Source: Pseudomonas sp. DY-1
Lineage (GTDB): Bacteria; Pseudomonadota; Gammaproteobacteria; Pseudomonadales; Pseudomonadaceae
Assembly: GCF_003626975.1 (NCBI RefSeq)
Contig: NZ_CP032616.1
Location: 558,001 to 622,000 of the forward strand
Reading direction: 5' to 3'
DNA: 64,000 bases
Shown piece after piece: positions 1 to 8,331 of the stretch. Position 1 is the stretch's first letter; the number at the start of each line of letters is the position of its first letter. Made by a program: the position numbers and the translations under genes. The notes beneath the pieces were generated by a model. That model saw nothing but the letters and a program-made list of their open reading frames with translations. It made no database searches and was not told the DNA's origin.

Positions 1-1782
1 GCCATTTTCAATGCCACCAGCAATCGCCAGAACGCGGCTGAGGTCAACGGTGACGAAATCACTCTGGACCAGTTGAGCGAAGCTGTGAACATGCAGCGCC
101 GCCAGTTGCAGCAGCAACTGGGCAAGGACTTCGATGCTTCCCTGCTGGACGAAAAGCTGCTGCGCGAAGCCGCGCTGAAGGGCCTGATTGAGCGCAAGCT
201 CCTGCTGCAAGCAGCCGGTGATGCCGATTTCGCTTTCTCGCAAGGCGCCCTTGACCAGCTCATCCTGCAGACGCCGGAGTTCCAGGTGGACGGCAAGTTC
301 AATGCCGACCGCTTCGATCAGGTCATCCGCCAGATGAACTACAACCGCCTGCAGTTCCGTCAGATGCTTGAGCAGGAAATGCTCATCGGCCAACTGCGTG
401 CGGGCTTGGCTGGTAGTGGCTTCGTGACTGATGCGGAAGTTGAAGCCTTCGCTCGCCTGGAGAAGCAGACCCGCGATTTCGCGACCCTGACGCTCAAGGC
501 TGATCCGGCTGCCGTCAGCGTTTCCGATGAAGATCTGAAAACTTATTACGACGCCCATGTCGACCAGTTCAAGAGCGCCGAGCAGGTTGTGATCGAGTAT
601 GTCGAGCTGAAAAAGGCTGCCTTCTTCGACCAGGTCGAAGCCAAGGAAGAAGACCTCAAGGCTCAGTACCAGAAAGAGATCAGCAACCTGGCTGAGCAGC
701 GTCAGGCCGCCCACATCCTGGTGGAGGTCAACGACAAGCTCAACGAGGAACAGGCCAAGGCGAAGATCGAGCAGGTCAAGCAGCGCCTGGACAAGGGCGA
801 GGACTTCGCCGCGCTGGCCAAGGAATTCTCCGATGACTCCGGCTCTGCTGCCAATGGCGGTGACCTTGGCTTCGCAGCTCCTGGCGTATATGAGCCTGCC
901 TTCGAGGAATCGCTGTATGCGCTGAAGCAGGGTGAAGTGTCCGCCCCCGTGCGTACCCAGTACGGCTGGCACCTGATCAAGCTGCTGGGCGTACAAGCAC
1001 CTGAAGTCCCGAGCTTCGAGAGCCTCAAGCCGAAGCTGGAGCACGACATCAAGGCCCAGCAAGTTGAGCAGCGTTTCGTCGAAGTGAGCAAGGAGCTTGA
1101 AGACGCCGCGTTCGAGGCTTCCGACCTGGCCCAGCCGGCCCAGGAACTGAAGCTGGAAGTCAAGACCAGCGCACCCTTCGGTCGTGAAGGTGGCGAAGGC
1201 CTGACGGCCAACCGCCAGGTCCTCCAGGCTGCATTCAGTCCGGAAGTGCTGGAAGACGGTGCCAACAGCTCGGCGATCGAGCTGGACCCGGATACCGTGA
1301 TCGTCCTGCGCGTCAAGGAGCACAAGAAGCCTGAGCAGCTTGGCCTGGATAAGGTCGGTGACAGCATTCGTCAGCATCTGATGGGCCAGAAGGCAGGCGA
1401 AGCCGCCAAGGCTAAGGGTGATGCGCTGATTGCCAGTCTGCGCGAAGGCAAGACCCCGGTTGAGCAAGCTCAGGAAGGCCAATCCTGGAACGTGGTAGAA
1501 GCCGCTACCCGCAGCCAGGAGGGAGTCGAGCCTTTGCTGTTGCAGACCCTGTTCCGCATGCCGAAGCCGGCCGCTGCAGACAGGCCTGAGTTCACTGGTG
1601 TGAAGCTGAACAATGGCGACTACGTTGTAATTCGCCTGAACGGCGTCAATGTGCCGGAGGAGAAACTCTCCGAGCAGGAAAAGGCGATGTACAGCCGATT
1701 CCTTGCTTCGCGCAGTGGCCAGCAGGATTTCGCTGCCTACCGCCGCCAGGTCGAAGAGAAAGCGAAGATCGAGCGTTTCTGA
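1..1782 (+). CDS. ppiD: Peptidyl-prolyl isomerase D (periplasmic chaperone), 5' end missing
   Basis: The reading frame is open from the first base, so the gene starts outside the window; 593 residues are visible. PpiD is an inner-membrane-anchored periplasmic chaperone that helps newly exported outer-membrane proteins fold. The lost part (a few dozen residues) should hold the N-terminal membrane anchor. Visible are a SurA-like N-terminal chaperone region and one parvulin (rotamase) domain at about residues 234-330, with AAHILVE at its start, GGDLGF in the middle and YGWHLIKL at its end. The gene ends just before a terminator, and fabI converges on it. The ppiD-fabI order matches that of P. 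aeruginosa. Confidence 0.95.
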   Translation, partial: AIFNATSNRQNAAEVNGDEITLDQLSEAVNMQRRQLQQQLGKDFDASLLDEKLLREAALKGLIERKLLLQAAGDADFAFSQGALDQLILQTPEFQVDGKFNADRFDQVIRQMNYNRLQFRQMLEQEMLIGQLRAGLAGSGFVTDAEVEAFARLEKQTRDFATLTLKADPAAVSVSDEDLKTYYDAHVDQFKSAEQVVIEYVELKKAAFFDQVEAKEEDLKAQYQKEISNLAEQRQAAHILVEVNDKLNEEQAKAKIEQVKQRLDKGEDFAALAKEFSDDSGSAANGGDLGFAAPGVYEPAFEESLYALKQGEVSAPVRTQYGWHLIKLLGVQAPEVPSFESLKPKLEHDIKAQQVEQRFVEVSKELEDAAFEASDLAQPAQELKLEVKTSAPFGREGGEGLTANRQVLQAAFSPEVLEDGANSSAIELDPDTVIVLRVKEHKKPEQLGLDKVGDSIRQHLMGQKAGEAAKAKGDALIASLREGKTPVEQAQEGQSWNVVEAATRSQEGVEPLLLQTLFRMPKPAAADRPEFTGVKLNNGDYVVIRLNGVNVPEEKLSEQEKAMYSRFLASRSGQQDFAAYRRQVEEKAKIERF

Positions 1783-1800
1783 TCGATTCGCTGAAGAAGA

Positions 1801-1827
1801 AGGCCGCTTATGCGGCCTTTTTCTTTT
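1801..1827 (+). terminator. Rho-independent terminator of ppiD
   Basis: A 7-bp stem (aggccgc / gcggcct) with a 4-nt loop is followed by a T-rich run. It lies 18 bases after the ppiD stop codon. Confidence 0.85.
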
Positions 1828-1856
1828 ATGCGCCCAGCTTAATAACCGAACCGAAC

Positions 1857-1886
1857 CGATTCGCGAGCAGGGCTCGCTCCTACAGG
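1857..1886. repeat. REP-like inverted repeat
   Basis: The core gcgagc / gctcgc forms a short stem, followed by the tail ctcctacag. This is the common pseudomonad REP sequence pattern. It sits between the convergent ppiD and fabI genes, the usual place for such repeats. Confidence 0.6.
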
Positions 1887-1909
1887 GTGGACGCGTCGGT
1901 GACGGCCAC

Positions 1910-1940
1910 AAAAAAGCCCGCACGAGTGCGGGCTTTTTTT
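1910..1940 (-). terminator. Bidirectional terminator downstream of fabI
   Basis: The stem gcccgca / tgcgggc has a 4-nt loop and is flanked by an A run on the left and a T run on the right, so it can end transcription from either side. It lies 12 bases beyond the fabI stop and probably serves fabI and as a second stop for ppiD. Confidence 0.85.
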
Positions 1941-1951
1941 GGGGGCGACTA

Positions 1952-2746
1952 TCAGTCTTCGATATTGCCCATGGCGGTGGTGTTGAAACCACCGTCGACG
2001 TACATGATTTCGCCGCTGATGCCCGAGGCCAGATCGGAGCACAGGAAGGCGCCGGCGTTGCCGACTTCTTCGATGGTCACGTTACGGCGCAGGGGGGTCT
2101 GCTTCTCGTTGGCGGCGAGCATCTTGCGGAAGCTCTTGATGCCGGAAGCGGCCAGGGTGCGGATCGGGCCGGCGGAGATCGCGTTGACGCGAGTGCCTTC
2201 CGGGCCGAGGCTGCCGGCCAGGTAGCGAACGCCTGCTTCCAGGCTGGCCTTGGCCATGCCCATGACGTTGTAGTTCGGCATGGTGCGCTCGGCACCCAGG
2301 TAGGACAGGGTCAGCAGGCTGCCGTTGCGGCCTTTCATCAGTTCGCGACCGGCCTTGGCCAGGGCGACGAAGCTGTAGGCACTGATGTCGTGGGCGATGC
2401 GGAAACCTTCACGAGTGGTGACTTCGGTAAAGTCGCCGTCCAGCTGGTCGCCAGGGGCGAAGCCAACGGAGTGCACGATGCAATCCAGGCCATCCCACTT
2501 CTTGGCGAGGGCCTCGAAGACCGCGACGATTTCTTCGTCCTTGGCCACGTCGCAGGGGAAGCACAGCTCGGCGCTGGAGCCCCAGCCCTCGGCGAACTCT
2601 TCCACGCGGCCTTTCAGTTTCTCGTTCTGATAGGTGAAGGCGAGCTCGGCGCCTTCGCGATGCATGGCTGCAGCGATGCCCGATGCGATGGACAGTTTGC
2701 TGGCTACGCCAACGATCAGTACGCGCTTACCGGCGAGAAAACCCAT
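1952..2746 (-). CDS. fabI: Enoyl-[acyl-carrier-protein] reductase [NADH] FabI
   Basis: Catalyses the last reduction of each fatty-acid elongation cycle, trans-2-enoyl-ACP to acyl-ACP, in the cytoplasm. The protein has 264 residues, the normal FabI length. The nucleotide-binding motif [11 protein letters not shown] is at residues 13-23. The active-site pattern is complete: Tyr149, Tyr159 and Lys166 in [19 protein letters not shown]. The divergent SDR pattern (Y-X6-K with an extra upstream Tyr) separates FabI from ordinary short-chain dehydrogenases. An agagga ribosome-binding site supports the ATG at 2746. It lies downstream of the yej operon in the same direction with a 20-base gap, so it could receive read-through from it. 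Confidence 0.97.
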   Translation of the reverse strand: MGFLAGKRVLIVGVASKLSIASGIAAAMHREGAELAFTYQNEKLKGRVEEFAEGWGSSAELCFPCDVAKDEEIVAVFEALAKKWDGLDCIVHSVGFAPGDQLDGDFTEVTTREGFRIAHDISAYSFVALAKAGRELMKGRNGSLLTLSYLGAERTMPNYNVMGMAKASLEAGVRYLAGSLGPEGTRVNAISAGPIRTLAASGIKSFRKMLAANEKQTPLRRNVTIEEVGNAGAFLCSDLASGISGEIMYVDGGFNTTAMGNIED

Positions 2747-2766
2747 GTGCTTTCATCCTCTTCTGG

Positions 2767-4374
2767 TTAATGGGCAGTTTCCGGAGCCAGGAATGCGGCT
2801 TCCAGCAACTGCTTCGTATAGCTGTGCTGTGGGGCAGCGAAGATGGCATCGGCCGGACCCTGTTCGACCACCTGCCCGTGCTTGATCACCATCAGGTGGT
2901 GACTCAGGGCCCTGACCACCGCCAGATCATGGCTGATGAACAGGTAGGTCAGGTTGTACTTGGTCTGTAGCCTGCGCAGCAACTCCACTACCTGGCGCTG
3001 AACCGTCCGGTCGAGCGCCGAGGTGGGCTCGTCCAGCAGGATCAGTGCCGGTTTCAGCACCAATGCCCGGGCAATGGCAATCCGCTGCCGCTGCCCGCCG
3101 GAAAACTCGTGGGGGTAGCGGTGCCGGGTTTCCGGATCCAACCCTACCTCCAGGAGCGCATCGATGATGGCTTGTTCCTGTTCCGCTTCGGTGCCGATAC
3201 GGTGGATTCGCAGACCCTCTCCGACAATCTGCCCCACGCACATGCGTGGGCTAAGACTGCCGAAGGGGTCCTGGAAGACCACCTGCATCTCGCGCCGGAA
3301 CGGCCGCACATCCTTTTGCGACAGGCCTTCCAGGGACTGGCCCTGGAAGCGGATGCCGCCCCGGCTGCCAAGCAGCCGGAGAATCGCCAGGCCCAGCGTG
3401 GACTTTCCAGAGCCACTTTCGCCCACGATGCCCAGGGTTTGGCCCTGCGGCAGGCTGAAGTTGACGCCGTCCACGGCCTTTACATGATCCACGGTGCGCC
3501 GCAGCAACCCCTTCTTGATGGGGAACCACACGCGCAGGTCATCGACCTCCAACAGTGGCGCGCCCTCGGGGTTCTCTGCCGGCCGGCCCGAAGGCTCGGC
3601 GCCGAGCAGTTCCTTGGTGTAGGGATGCTGCGGTGCATGGAACAGCTCATCACACGACGCTTGTTCGACGATGCAACCGCGCTGCATGACACATACGCGA
3701 TGTGCAATTCGCCGAACCAGGTTCAGATCATGGCTGATCAGCAGCAGCGCCATGCCCAGGCGGGCCTGCAATTCCTTGAGCAGTTCGAGAATCTTCAGCT
3801 GGACGGTGACATCCAGCGCGGTAGTGGGTTCGTCGGCGATCAGCAGTTCCGGCTCGTTGGCCAGGGCCATCGCGATCATCACCCGCTGCCGCTGGCCGCC
3901 AGACAGCTCGTGGGGGAAAGCCTTGAGGCGCTTGTGCGGTTCGGGTATGCCGACCAGCTCCAGCAGCTCCAGGGTCCGCTTCGTGGCGGCCTTGCCTGTC
4001 AGGCCCTTGTGCAGGGCGAGCACTTCGTTGATCTGCTTCTCGATGTTGTGCAGCGGGTTGAGCGAGGTCATGGGTTCCTGGAAGACCATCGCGATGCGGT
4101 TGCCACGAATGCCCCGCAGTTTGTTCTCGGGTAGTTTCAGCAGGTCCTTGCCGGCGTAGTGGATGCTGCCGCTCGGGTGGCGGGCGAGCGGGTAGGGCAA
4201 GAGGCGCAGGATGGAGTGGGCGGTCACCGACTTGCCGGAGCCGCTTTCGCCTACCAGCGCCAGGGTCTCGCCCTTGCGGATGTCGAAATTGATGCCTTCG
4301 ACTACGCGTTGGGCCTTGTCGCCGCTGACAAACTCGACGGAGAGGTCGCGGATTTCGATCAGGTTCTCGCTCAT
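2767..4374 (-). CDS. yejF: Oligopeptide ABC transporter, duplicated ATP-binding protein (YejF-like)
   Basis: Energises import of peptides through the YejBE permease. The 535-residue protein is two fused ABC ATPase halves. Each has a Walker A GESGSGKS (the first at residues 42-49) and a signature LSGGQRQR or FSGGQRQR, followed by LLIADEPTTALD or LILLDEPTSALD Walker B. An oligopeptide-transporter C-terminal motif (PQHPYTKELL, then PQHSYTKQLL) follows each half. I start at MSENLIEI because a gaggaag site lies just upstream and the codon falls one base after the yejE stop; an in-frame start eight codons earlier lies inside yejE. It is the last gene of the leftward yejA-yejA-yejB-yejE-yejF operon. 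Confidence 0.93.
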   Translation of the reverse strand: MSENLIEIRDLSVEFVSGDKAQRVVEGINFDIRKGETLALVGESGSGKSVTAHSILRLLPYPLARHPSGSIHYAGKDLLKLPENKLRGIRGNRIAMVFQEPMTSLNPLHNIEKQINEVLALHKGLTGKAATKRTLELLELVGIPEPHKRLKAFPHELSGGQRQRVMIAMALANEPELLIADEPTTALDVTVQLKILELLKELQARLGMALLLISHDLNLVRRIAHRVCVMQRGCIVEQASCDELFHAPQHPYTKELLGAEPSGRPAENPEGAPLLEVDDLRVWFPIKKGLLRRTVDHVKAVDGVNFSLPQGQTLGIVGESGSGKSTLGLAILRLLGSRGGIRFQGQSLEGLSQKDVRPFRREMQVVFQDPFGSLSPRMCVGQIVGEGLRIHRIGTEAEQEQAIIDALLEVGLDPETRHRYPHEFSGGQRQRIAIARALVLKPALILLDEPTSALDRTVQRQVVELLRRLQTKYNLTYLFISHDLAVVRALSHHLMVIKHGQVVEQGPADAIFAAPQHSYTKQLLEAAFLAPETAH

Positions 4375-4375
4375 C

Positions 4376-5395
4376 TCACTTCCTCGGGTCGAAGGCATCG
4401 CGCGCGGCTTCGCCGATGAAAACCAGCAGGGTCAGCATGGCCGCCAGCACCAGGAAGGCGGAGATGCCGAGCCAGGGCGCCTGCAAGTTGGATTTGCCCT
4501 GGGCCACCAGCTCGCCGAGGGAGGGCGCTCCTGGCGGCAGGCCGAAGCCGAGGAAGTCCAGTGCGGTGAGGGTGCCGATTGCGCCGGTCAGGATGAACGG
4601 CATGAAAGTCATGGTGGACACCATGGCGTTGGGCAGGATATGGCGGAACATGATGGCGCCGTTCTGCATGCCCAGGGCGCGCGCAGCACGCACGTATTCC
4701 AGGTTGCGGCCGCGGAGGAACTCGGCCCGCACCACGTCCACCAGGCTCATCCAGGAGAACAGCAGCATGATGCCCAGCAGCCACCAGAAGTTCGGCTGCA
4801 CGAAGCTGGCCAGGATGATCAGCAGGTAGAGCACCGGCAGGCCGGACCAGATTTCCAGGAAACGCTGCCCGACCAGGTCGACCCAGCCGCCATAGAAGCC
4901 CTGCAGGGCGCCGGCGATCACGCCGATGATCGAGCTGAGCAGGGTCAGGGTCAGGGCGAACAGAACCGATACGCGGAAGCCGTAGATTACCCGTGCCAGC
5001 ACATCGCGGCCCTGGTCGTCGGTTCCCAGCCAGTTGTCCGCCGAGGGCGGCGCGGGGGCCGGCACCTTGAGGTCGTAGTTGATGGTTTCGTAGCTGAACG
5101 GGATGGGCGTCCAGATCATGCTGCCGCCCTTGGATTCGATCAGTTCGCGGATATAGGGCGTCTTGTAGTTGGCTTCCAGCGGGAATTCGCCACCGAAAGT
5201 GGTTTCCGGGTAGCGCTTGAGGAAGGGGAAATACCACTGGCCGTCGTAGTTGACCGCCAGAGGCTTGTCGTTGGCGATCATCTCGGCACCCAGGCTCAGG
5301 ACAAAGAGGATCAGAAATAGCCACAGTGACCACCAGCCGCGCTTGTTGGCCTTGAATCGCTCGAAGCGCCGCTGGTTGATGGGGGAGAGGGCCAT
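4376..5395 (-). CDS. yejE: Oligopeptide ABC transporter permease (YejE-like)
   Basis: Inner-membrane permease subunit of the peptide importer, 339 residues. It has an N-terminal segment RRFERFKANKRGWWSL before the first membrane helix, typical of the OppC/DppC group, then a long periplasmic loop and a C-terminal block of helices with the ABC-permease coupling loop (EYVRAARALGMQNGAIMFRH). The ATG at 5395 has gggaggg six bases upstream. A TTG two codons further upstream overlaps yejB and is less likely. It begins two bases after the yejB stop and ends one base before yejF, showing tight translational coupling. Confidence 0.92.
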   Translation of the reverse strand: MALSPINQRRFERFKANKRGWWSLWLFLILFVLSLGAEMIANDKPLAVNYDGQWYFPFLKRYPETTFGGEFPLEANYKTPYIRELIESKGGSMIWTPIPFSYETINYDLKVPAPAPPSADNWLGTDDQGRDVLARVIYGFRVSVLFALTLTLLSSIIGVIAGALQGFYGGWVDLVGQRFLEIWSGLPVLYLLIILASFVQPNFWWLLGIMLLFSWMSLVDVVRAEFLRGRNLEYVRAARALGMQNGAIMFRHILPNAMVSTMTFMPFILTGAIGTLTALDFLGFGLPPGAPSLGELVAQGKSNLQAPWLGISAFLVLAAMLTLLVFIGEAARDAFDPRK

Positions 5396-5397
5396 GC

Positions 5398-6483
5398 TCA
5401 ACCCTCCCGGCTTTCGAAGTCGATACGCGGATCGACCAGGGTGTAGGTGAGATCGCCAATCAGTTTCACGACCAGCCCCAGTAAAGTGAAGATGAAGAGC
5501 GTGCCGAAGACCATGGGATAGTCGCGGTTCAGGGCTGACTCGAAGCTCAACAGGCCCAGCCCATCTAGGGAGAAGATCACCTCGATCAGCAGGGAGCCAG
5601 TGAAGAAGATGCCGATGAAGGCCGACGGGAAGCCAGCGATGATCAGCAGCATCGCATTGCGGAATACGTGGCCGTAGAGCACGCGATTTTCCGACAGGCC
5701 CTTGGCGCGGGCGGTGACCACGTACTGCTTGTTGATCTCGTCGAGGAAGCTGTTCTTGGTCAGCAGTGTGAGCGTGGCGAAGTTGCCGATCACCAGGGCA
5801 GTCACCGGTAGCGCCAGGTGCCAGAAGTAGTCGGCAATCTTTTCGGTGAAGCTAAGCTCGTCGAAGTTGTTCGAGGTGAGCCCGCGCAGTGGGAACCAGT
5901 CGAAATAGCTGCCGCCGGCGAAAAGCACGATCAGCAGGATGGCGAACAGGAAGGCAGGAATGGCATAGCCGACGATGATGGCGGTGCTGCTCCAGACGTC
6001 GAAGGCGCTGCCGTGGCGTACCGCCTTGGCGATTCCCAAGGGAATGGACACCAGGTACATGATCAGGGTGCTCCAGAGCCCGAGGGAGATGGACACCGGC
6101 AACTTCTCGATGATCAGGTCGATAACCTTGGCGTCACGGAAGAAGCTCGTCCCGAAGTCCAGCTTCAGGTAGCTCGTGATCATCAGCCAGAAGCGTTCCG
6201 CGGCGGGCTTGTCGAAGCCGTACATCTTCTCGATCTCGGCCACCAGTTCCGGGTCGAGGCCTTGGGCTCCGCGGTAGTTGGAGCCAGCAGTGGCAACTTC
6301 CGAACCACCTCCGGAGATCCGACCGGTGGCGCCGCCCGCGGCGGCATCGAAGCCTTCCAGCTTGGCGATCATCTGCTCGACCGGACCGCCGGGAGCGGCC
6401 TGGATGATGATGAAGTTGATCAGCAGGATGCCGAACAGCGTTGGAATGATCAGCAGCAGTCGACGGAGTATGTAGGCGAGCAT
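5398..6483 (-). CDS. yejB: Oligopeptide ABC transporter permease (YejB-like)
   Basis: Second permease subunit, 361 residues. The N-terminus [20 protein letters not shown] is the conserved first helix of OppB/DppB-type permeases. The EAA-type loop that contacts the ATPase is visible as [20 protein letters not shown], around residue 260. An insertion of about 80 residues between helix 1 and the core, partly Gly/Ala-rich, is also seen in YejB relatives. Its ATG follows the stop of the upstream binding-protein gene with no gap. Together with YejE it forms the membrane channel. Confidence 0.93.
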   Translation of the reverse strand: MLAYILRRLLLIIPTLFGILLINFIIIQAAPGGPVEQMIAKLEGFDAAAGGATGRISGGGSEVATAGSNYRGAQGLDPELVAEIEKMYGFDKPAAERFWLMITSYLKLDFGTSFFRDAKVIDLIIEKLPVSISLGLWSTLIMYLVSIPLGIAKAVRHGSAFDVWSSTAIIVGYAIPAFLFAILLIVLFAGGSYFDWFPLRGLTSNNFDELSFTEKIADYFWHLALPVTALVIGNFATLTLLTKNSFLDEINKQYVVTARAKGLSENRVLYGHVFRNAMLLIIAGFPSAFIGIFFTGSLLIEVIFSLDGLGLLSFESALNRDYPMVFGTLFIFTLLGLVVKLIGDLTYTLVDPRIDFESREG

Positions 6484-8331
6484 TTACTGTGCATCCGGCT
6501 CGGAGGTGGGTTGCTCAGACTGGCTAGCAGTTTCCGTGCCCGGTTTCTGCCACCAGGTCATCAGGCCGAAGTCATACAGCGGTGTGCTGTCCGGGCGCTG
6601 GAAGTGGTTCCAGTAGGCGACGCGCCAGGTATCGACGTAGTAGTTGGGCACCACGTAGTGCCCCCACAGCAGTACTCGGTCCAGGGCGCGAGCGTGTTTC
6701 ACCAGGCTCTGGCGCGAGTCGGCGCGGATCAGGCCTTCCACCAGTTTGTCGATGGCAGGGTCACGCAGGCCGATGAAGTTGCGGCTGCCGGCGCTGTCGG
6801 CACTGCGCGAATGCCAGTACTCCATCTGTTCGTTACCCGGCGAGTTGGACTGGCCCCAGGTGGCGGGAATCATGTCGAAGTCGCGCGAGCGCAGTCGATT
6901 GATGTACTGGGATACGTCCACGCGGCGGATCTGCAGGTCTATACCCAGTTCGGCGAGGTTGCGCTTGAAGGGGAGGATCACTCGCTCGAGGTTGGCCTGG
7001 GCGGTAAGGAACTCGAAGACCAGGGGCTTGCCGTCCGGGCCAACCATTTTGTCGTTCTCGATCTTGTAGCCGGCGTCCATGAACAGCTGGTAAGCGCGAC
7101 GCTTTTGTTCACGGATGATGCCGCTGCCATCGCTGACCGGTGGCTGGAATACCTGGCTGAAGACTTCTGCCGGCACTTGGTCGCGCAGCGGTTCGAGAAT
7201 CTTCAGTTCATCAGCGTCAGGCAGCTCGTGGGAAGCCATTTCCGAGTTCTCGAAGTAGCTGCTCGTGCGTTTGTAGGAGCTGAAGAAGAGTTGCTTGTTC
7301 GCCCATTCGAAGTCGAACAGCTGGGCGATGGCTTCGCGCACGCGACGGTCCTGGAATACTGGTCGGCGAATGTTGAAGGCGAAACCTTGCATGCCGGTTG
7401 GATTGTGGTTGGGGATAGCTTCCTTGAGGATCTTGCCGGCGCGCAGGGCGGGGCCTTCGTAGCCGGTGGCCCAGTCCTTGGCGGAATACTCCAGGTTGAA
7501 GTCGAACTGCCCGGCCTTGAAGGCTTCAAGGGAGACCGACATGTCGCGGTAGTAGTCCACTGTGATGGCGTCGAAATTGTAGTAACCGCGCGTCACTGAC
7601 AGGTCCTTGGCCCACCAGTCCTTGACCCGCTCGTAGCGGATCGAGCGACCGGCGTCGACCTTGGCGATACGGTAGGGGCCACTGCCTACCGGGGGTTCCA
7701 TGTTGGTCTTGCCGAAGTCGCGGCCTTCCCAGTAGTGCTTGGGCAGCACCTGGATCTGGCCGATGATCAGCGGCAGCTCGCGGTTGCCTGGATGCTTGAA
7801 ATCGAAGCGCACACGTTGTTTGTCCTCCGCCTCCACCTTGGCGACGTCCGCATAGTAATGGCGGTACATGGGGTCGCCGTGCTCGACCAGGAGGTTGAAG
7901 GTGAAGACCACGTCTTCGGCGGTCACTGGCTGACCGTCATTGAAGCGTGCCTTGGGGTTCAGGTAGAAGCGCACGTAGCTGTTGTCCGGCGCTTTCTCGA
8001 TCTTTTCAGCCAGCAGGCCGTACTCGGTGAAGGGTTCGTCCGGGGAGTGGAAGGTCAGGCTGTCGTAGATCAGGCCCAACTGGTCGGCTGAATTACCGCG
8101 GGGGATGAACGGGTTGAGACTGTCGAATCCGCCAACCCCGGCGAGGCGCAGTATGCCTCCCTTGGGGGCATCCGGATTGACCCAGGAGAAGTTCTTGAAG
8201 TTTTCCGGGTACTTGGCCGGCTCATCGTAAAGGGTGATGGCGTACTTCGGCTCGGCGATGGCGAGCCCGGCCAGGGATAGCAGCAGGGCGCCACAGCCTT
8301 GCAGGCAAAGGTTGCGTAGCGTTTTGCTCAT
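6484..8331 (-). CDS. yejA: Extracellular solute-binding protein, peptide transporter (YejA-like, copy 1)
   Basis: Periplasmic binding protein of family 5 (peptide/nickel type), 615 residues, with a Sec signal peptide ending near LAGLAIAEPK. Family signatures follow: the mature N-terminus FSWVNPDAPKGG, then DSLNPFIPRG and RFNDGQPVTAEDVVFTF. It delivers peptides to YejBEF. The ATG at 8331 overlaps the stop of the upstream paralogue as ATGA, and ggagaa lies just upstream of it. An open frame continues upstream within the paralogue but has no family similarity. It is related in sequence to the next gene, consistent with an in-operon duplication. Confidence 0.92.
   Translation of the reverse strand: MSKTLRNLCLQGCGALLLSLAGLAIAEPKYAITLYDEPAKYPENFKNFSWVNPDAPKGGILRLAGVGGFDSLNPFIPRGNSADQLGLIYDSLTFHSPDEPFTEYGLLAEKIEKAPDNSYVRFYLNPKARFNDGQPVTAEDVVFTFNLLVEHGDPMYRHYYADVAKVEAEDKQRVRFDFKHPGNRELPLIIGQIQVLPKHYWEGRDFGKTNMEPPVGSGPYRIAKVDAGRSIRYERVKDWWAKDLSVTRGYYNFDAITVDYYRDMSVSLEAFKAGQFDFNLEYSAKDWATGYEGPALRAGKILKEAIPNHNPTGMQGFAFNIRRPVFQDRRVREAIAQLFDFEWANKQLFFSSYKRTSSYFENSEMASHELPDADELKILEPLRDQVPAEVFSQVFQPPVSDGSGIIREQKRRAYQLFMDAGYKIENDKMVGPDGKPLVFEFLTAQANLERVILPFKRNLAELGIDLQIRRVDVSQYINRLRSRDFDMIPATWGQSNSPGNEQMEYWHSRSADSAGSRNFIGLRDPAIDKLVEGLIRADSRQSLVKHARALDRVLLWGHYVVPNYYVDTWRVAYWNHFQRPDSTPLYDFGLMTWWQKPGTETASQSEQPTSEPDAQ

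Noticed and set aside
5818..7599. Long open frames antisense to the yej operon, metH, nhaB and cysI
   Set aside because: They are mirror frames produced by GC-rich codon use, with no ribosome-binding sites and no family resemblance.
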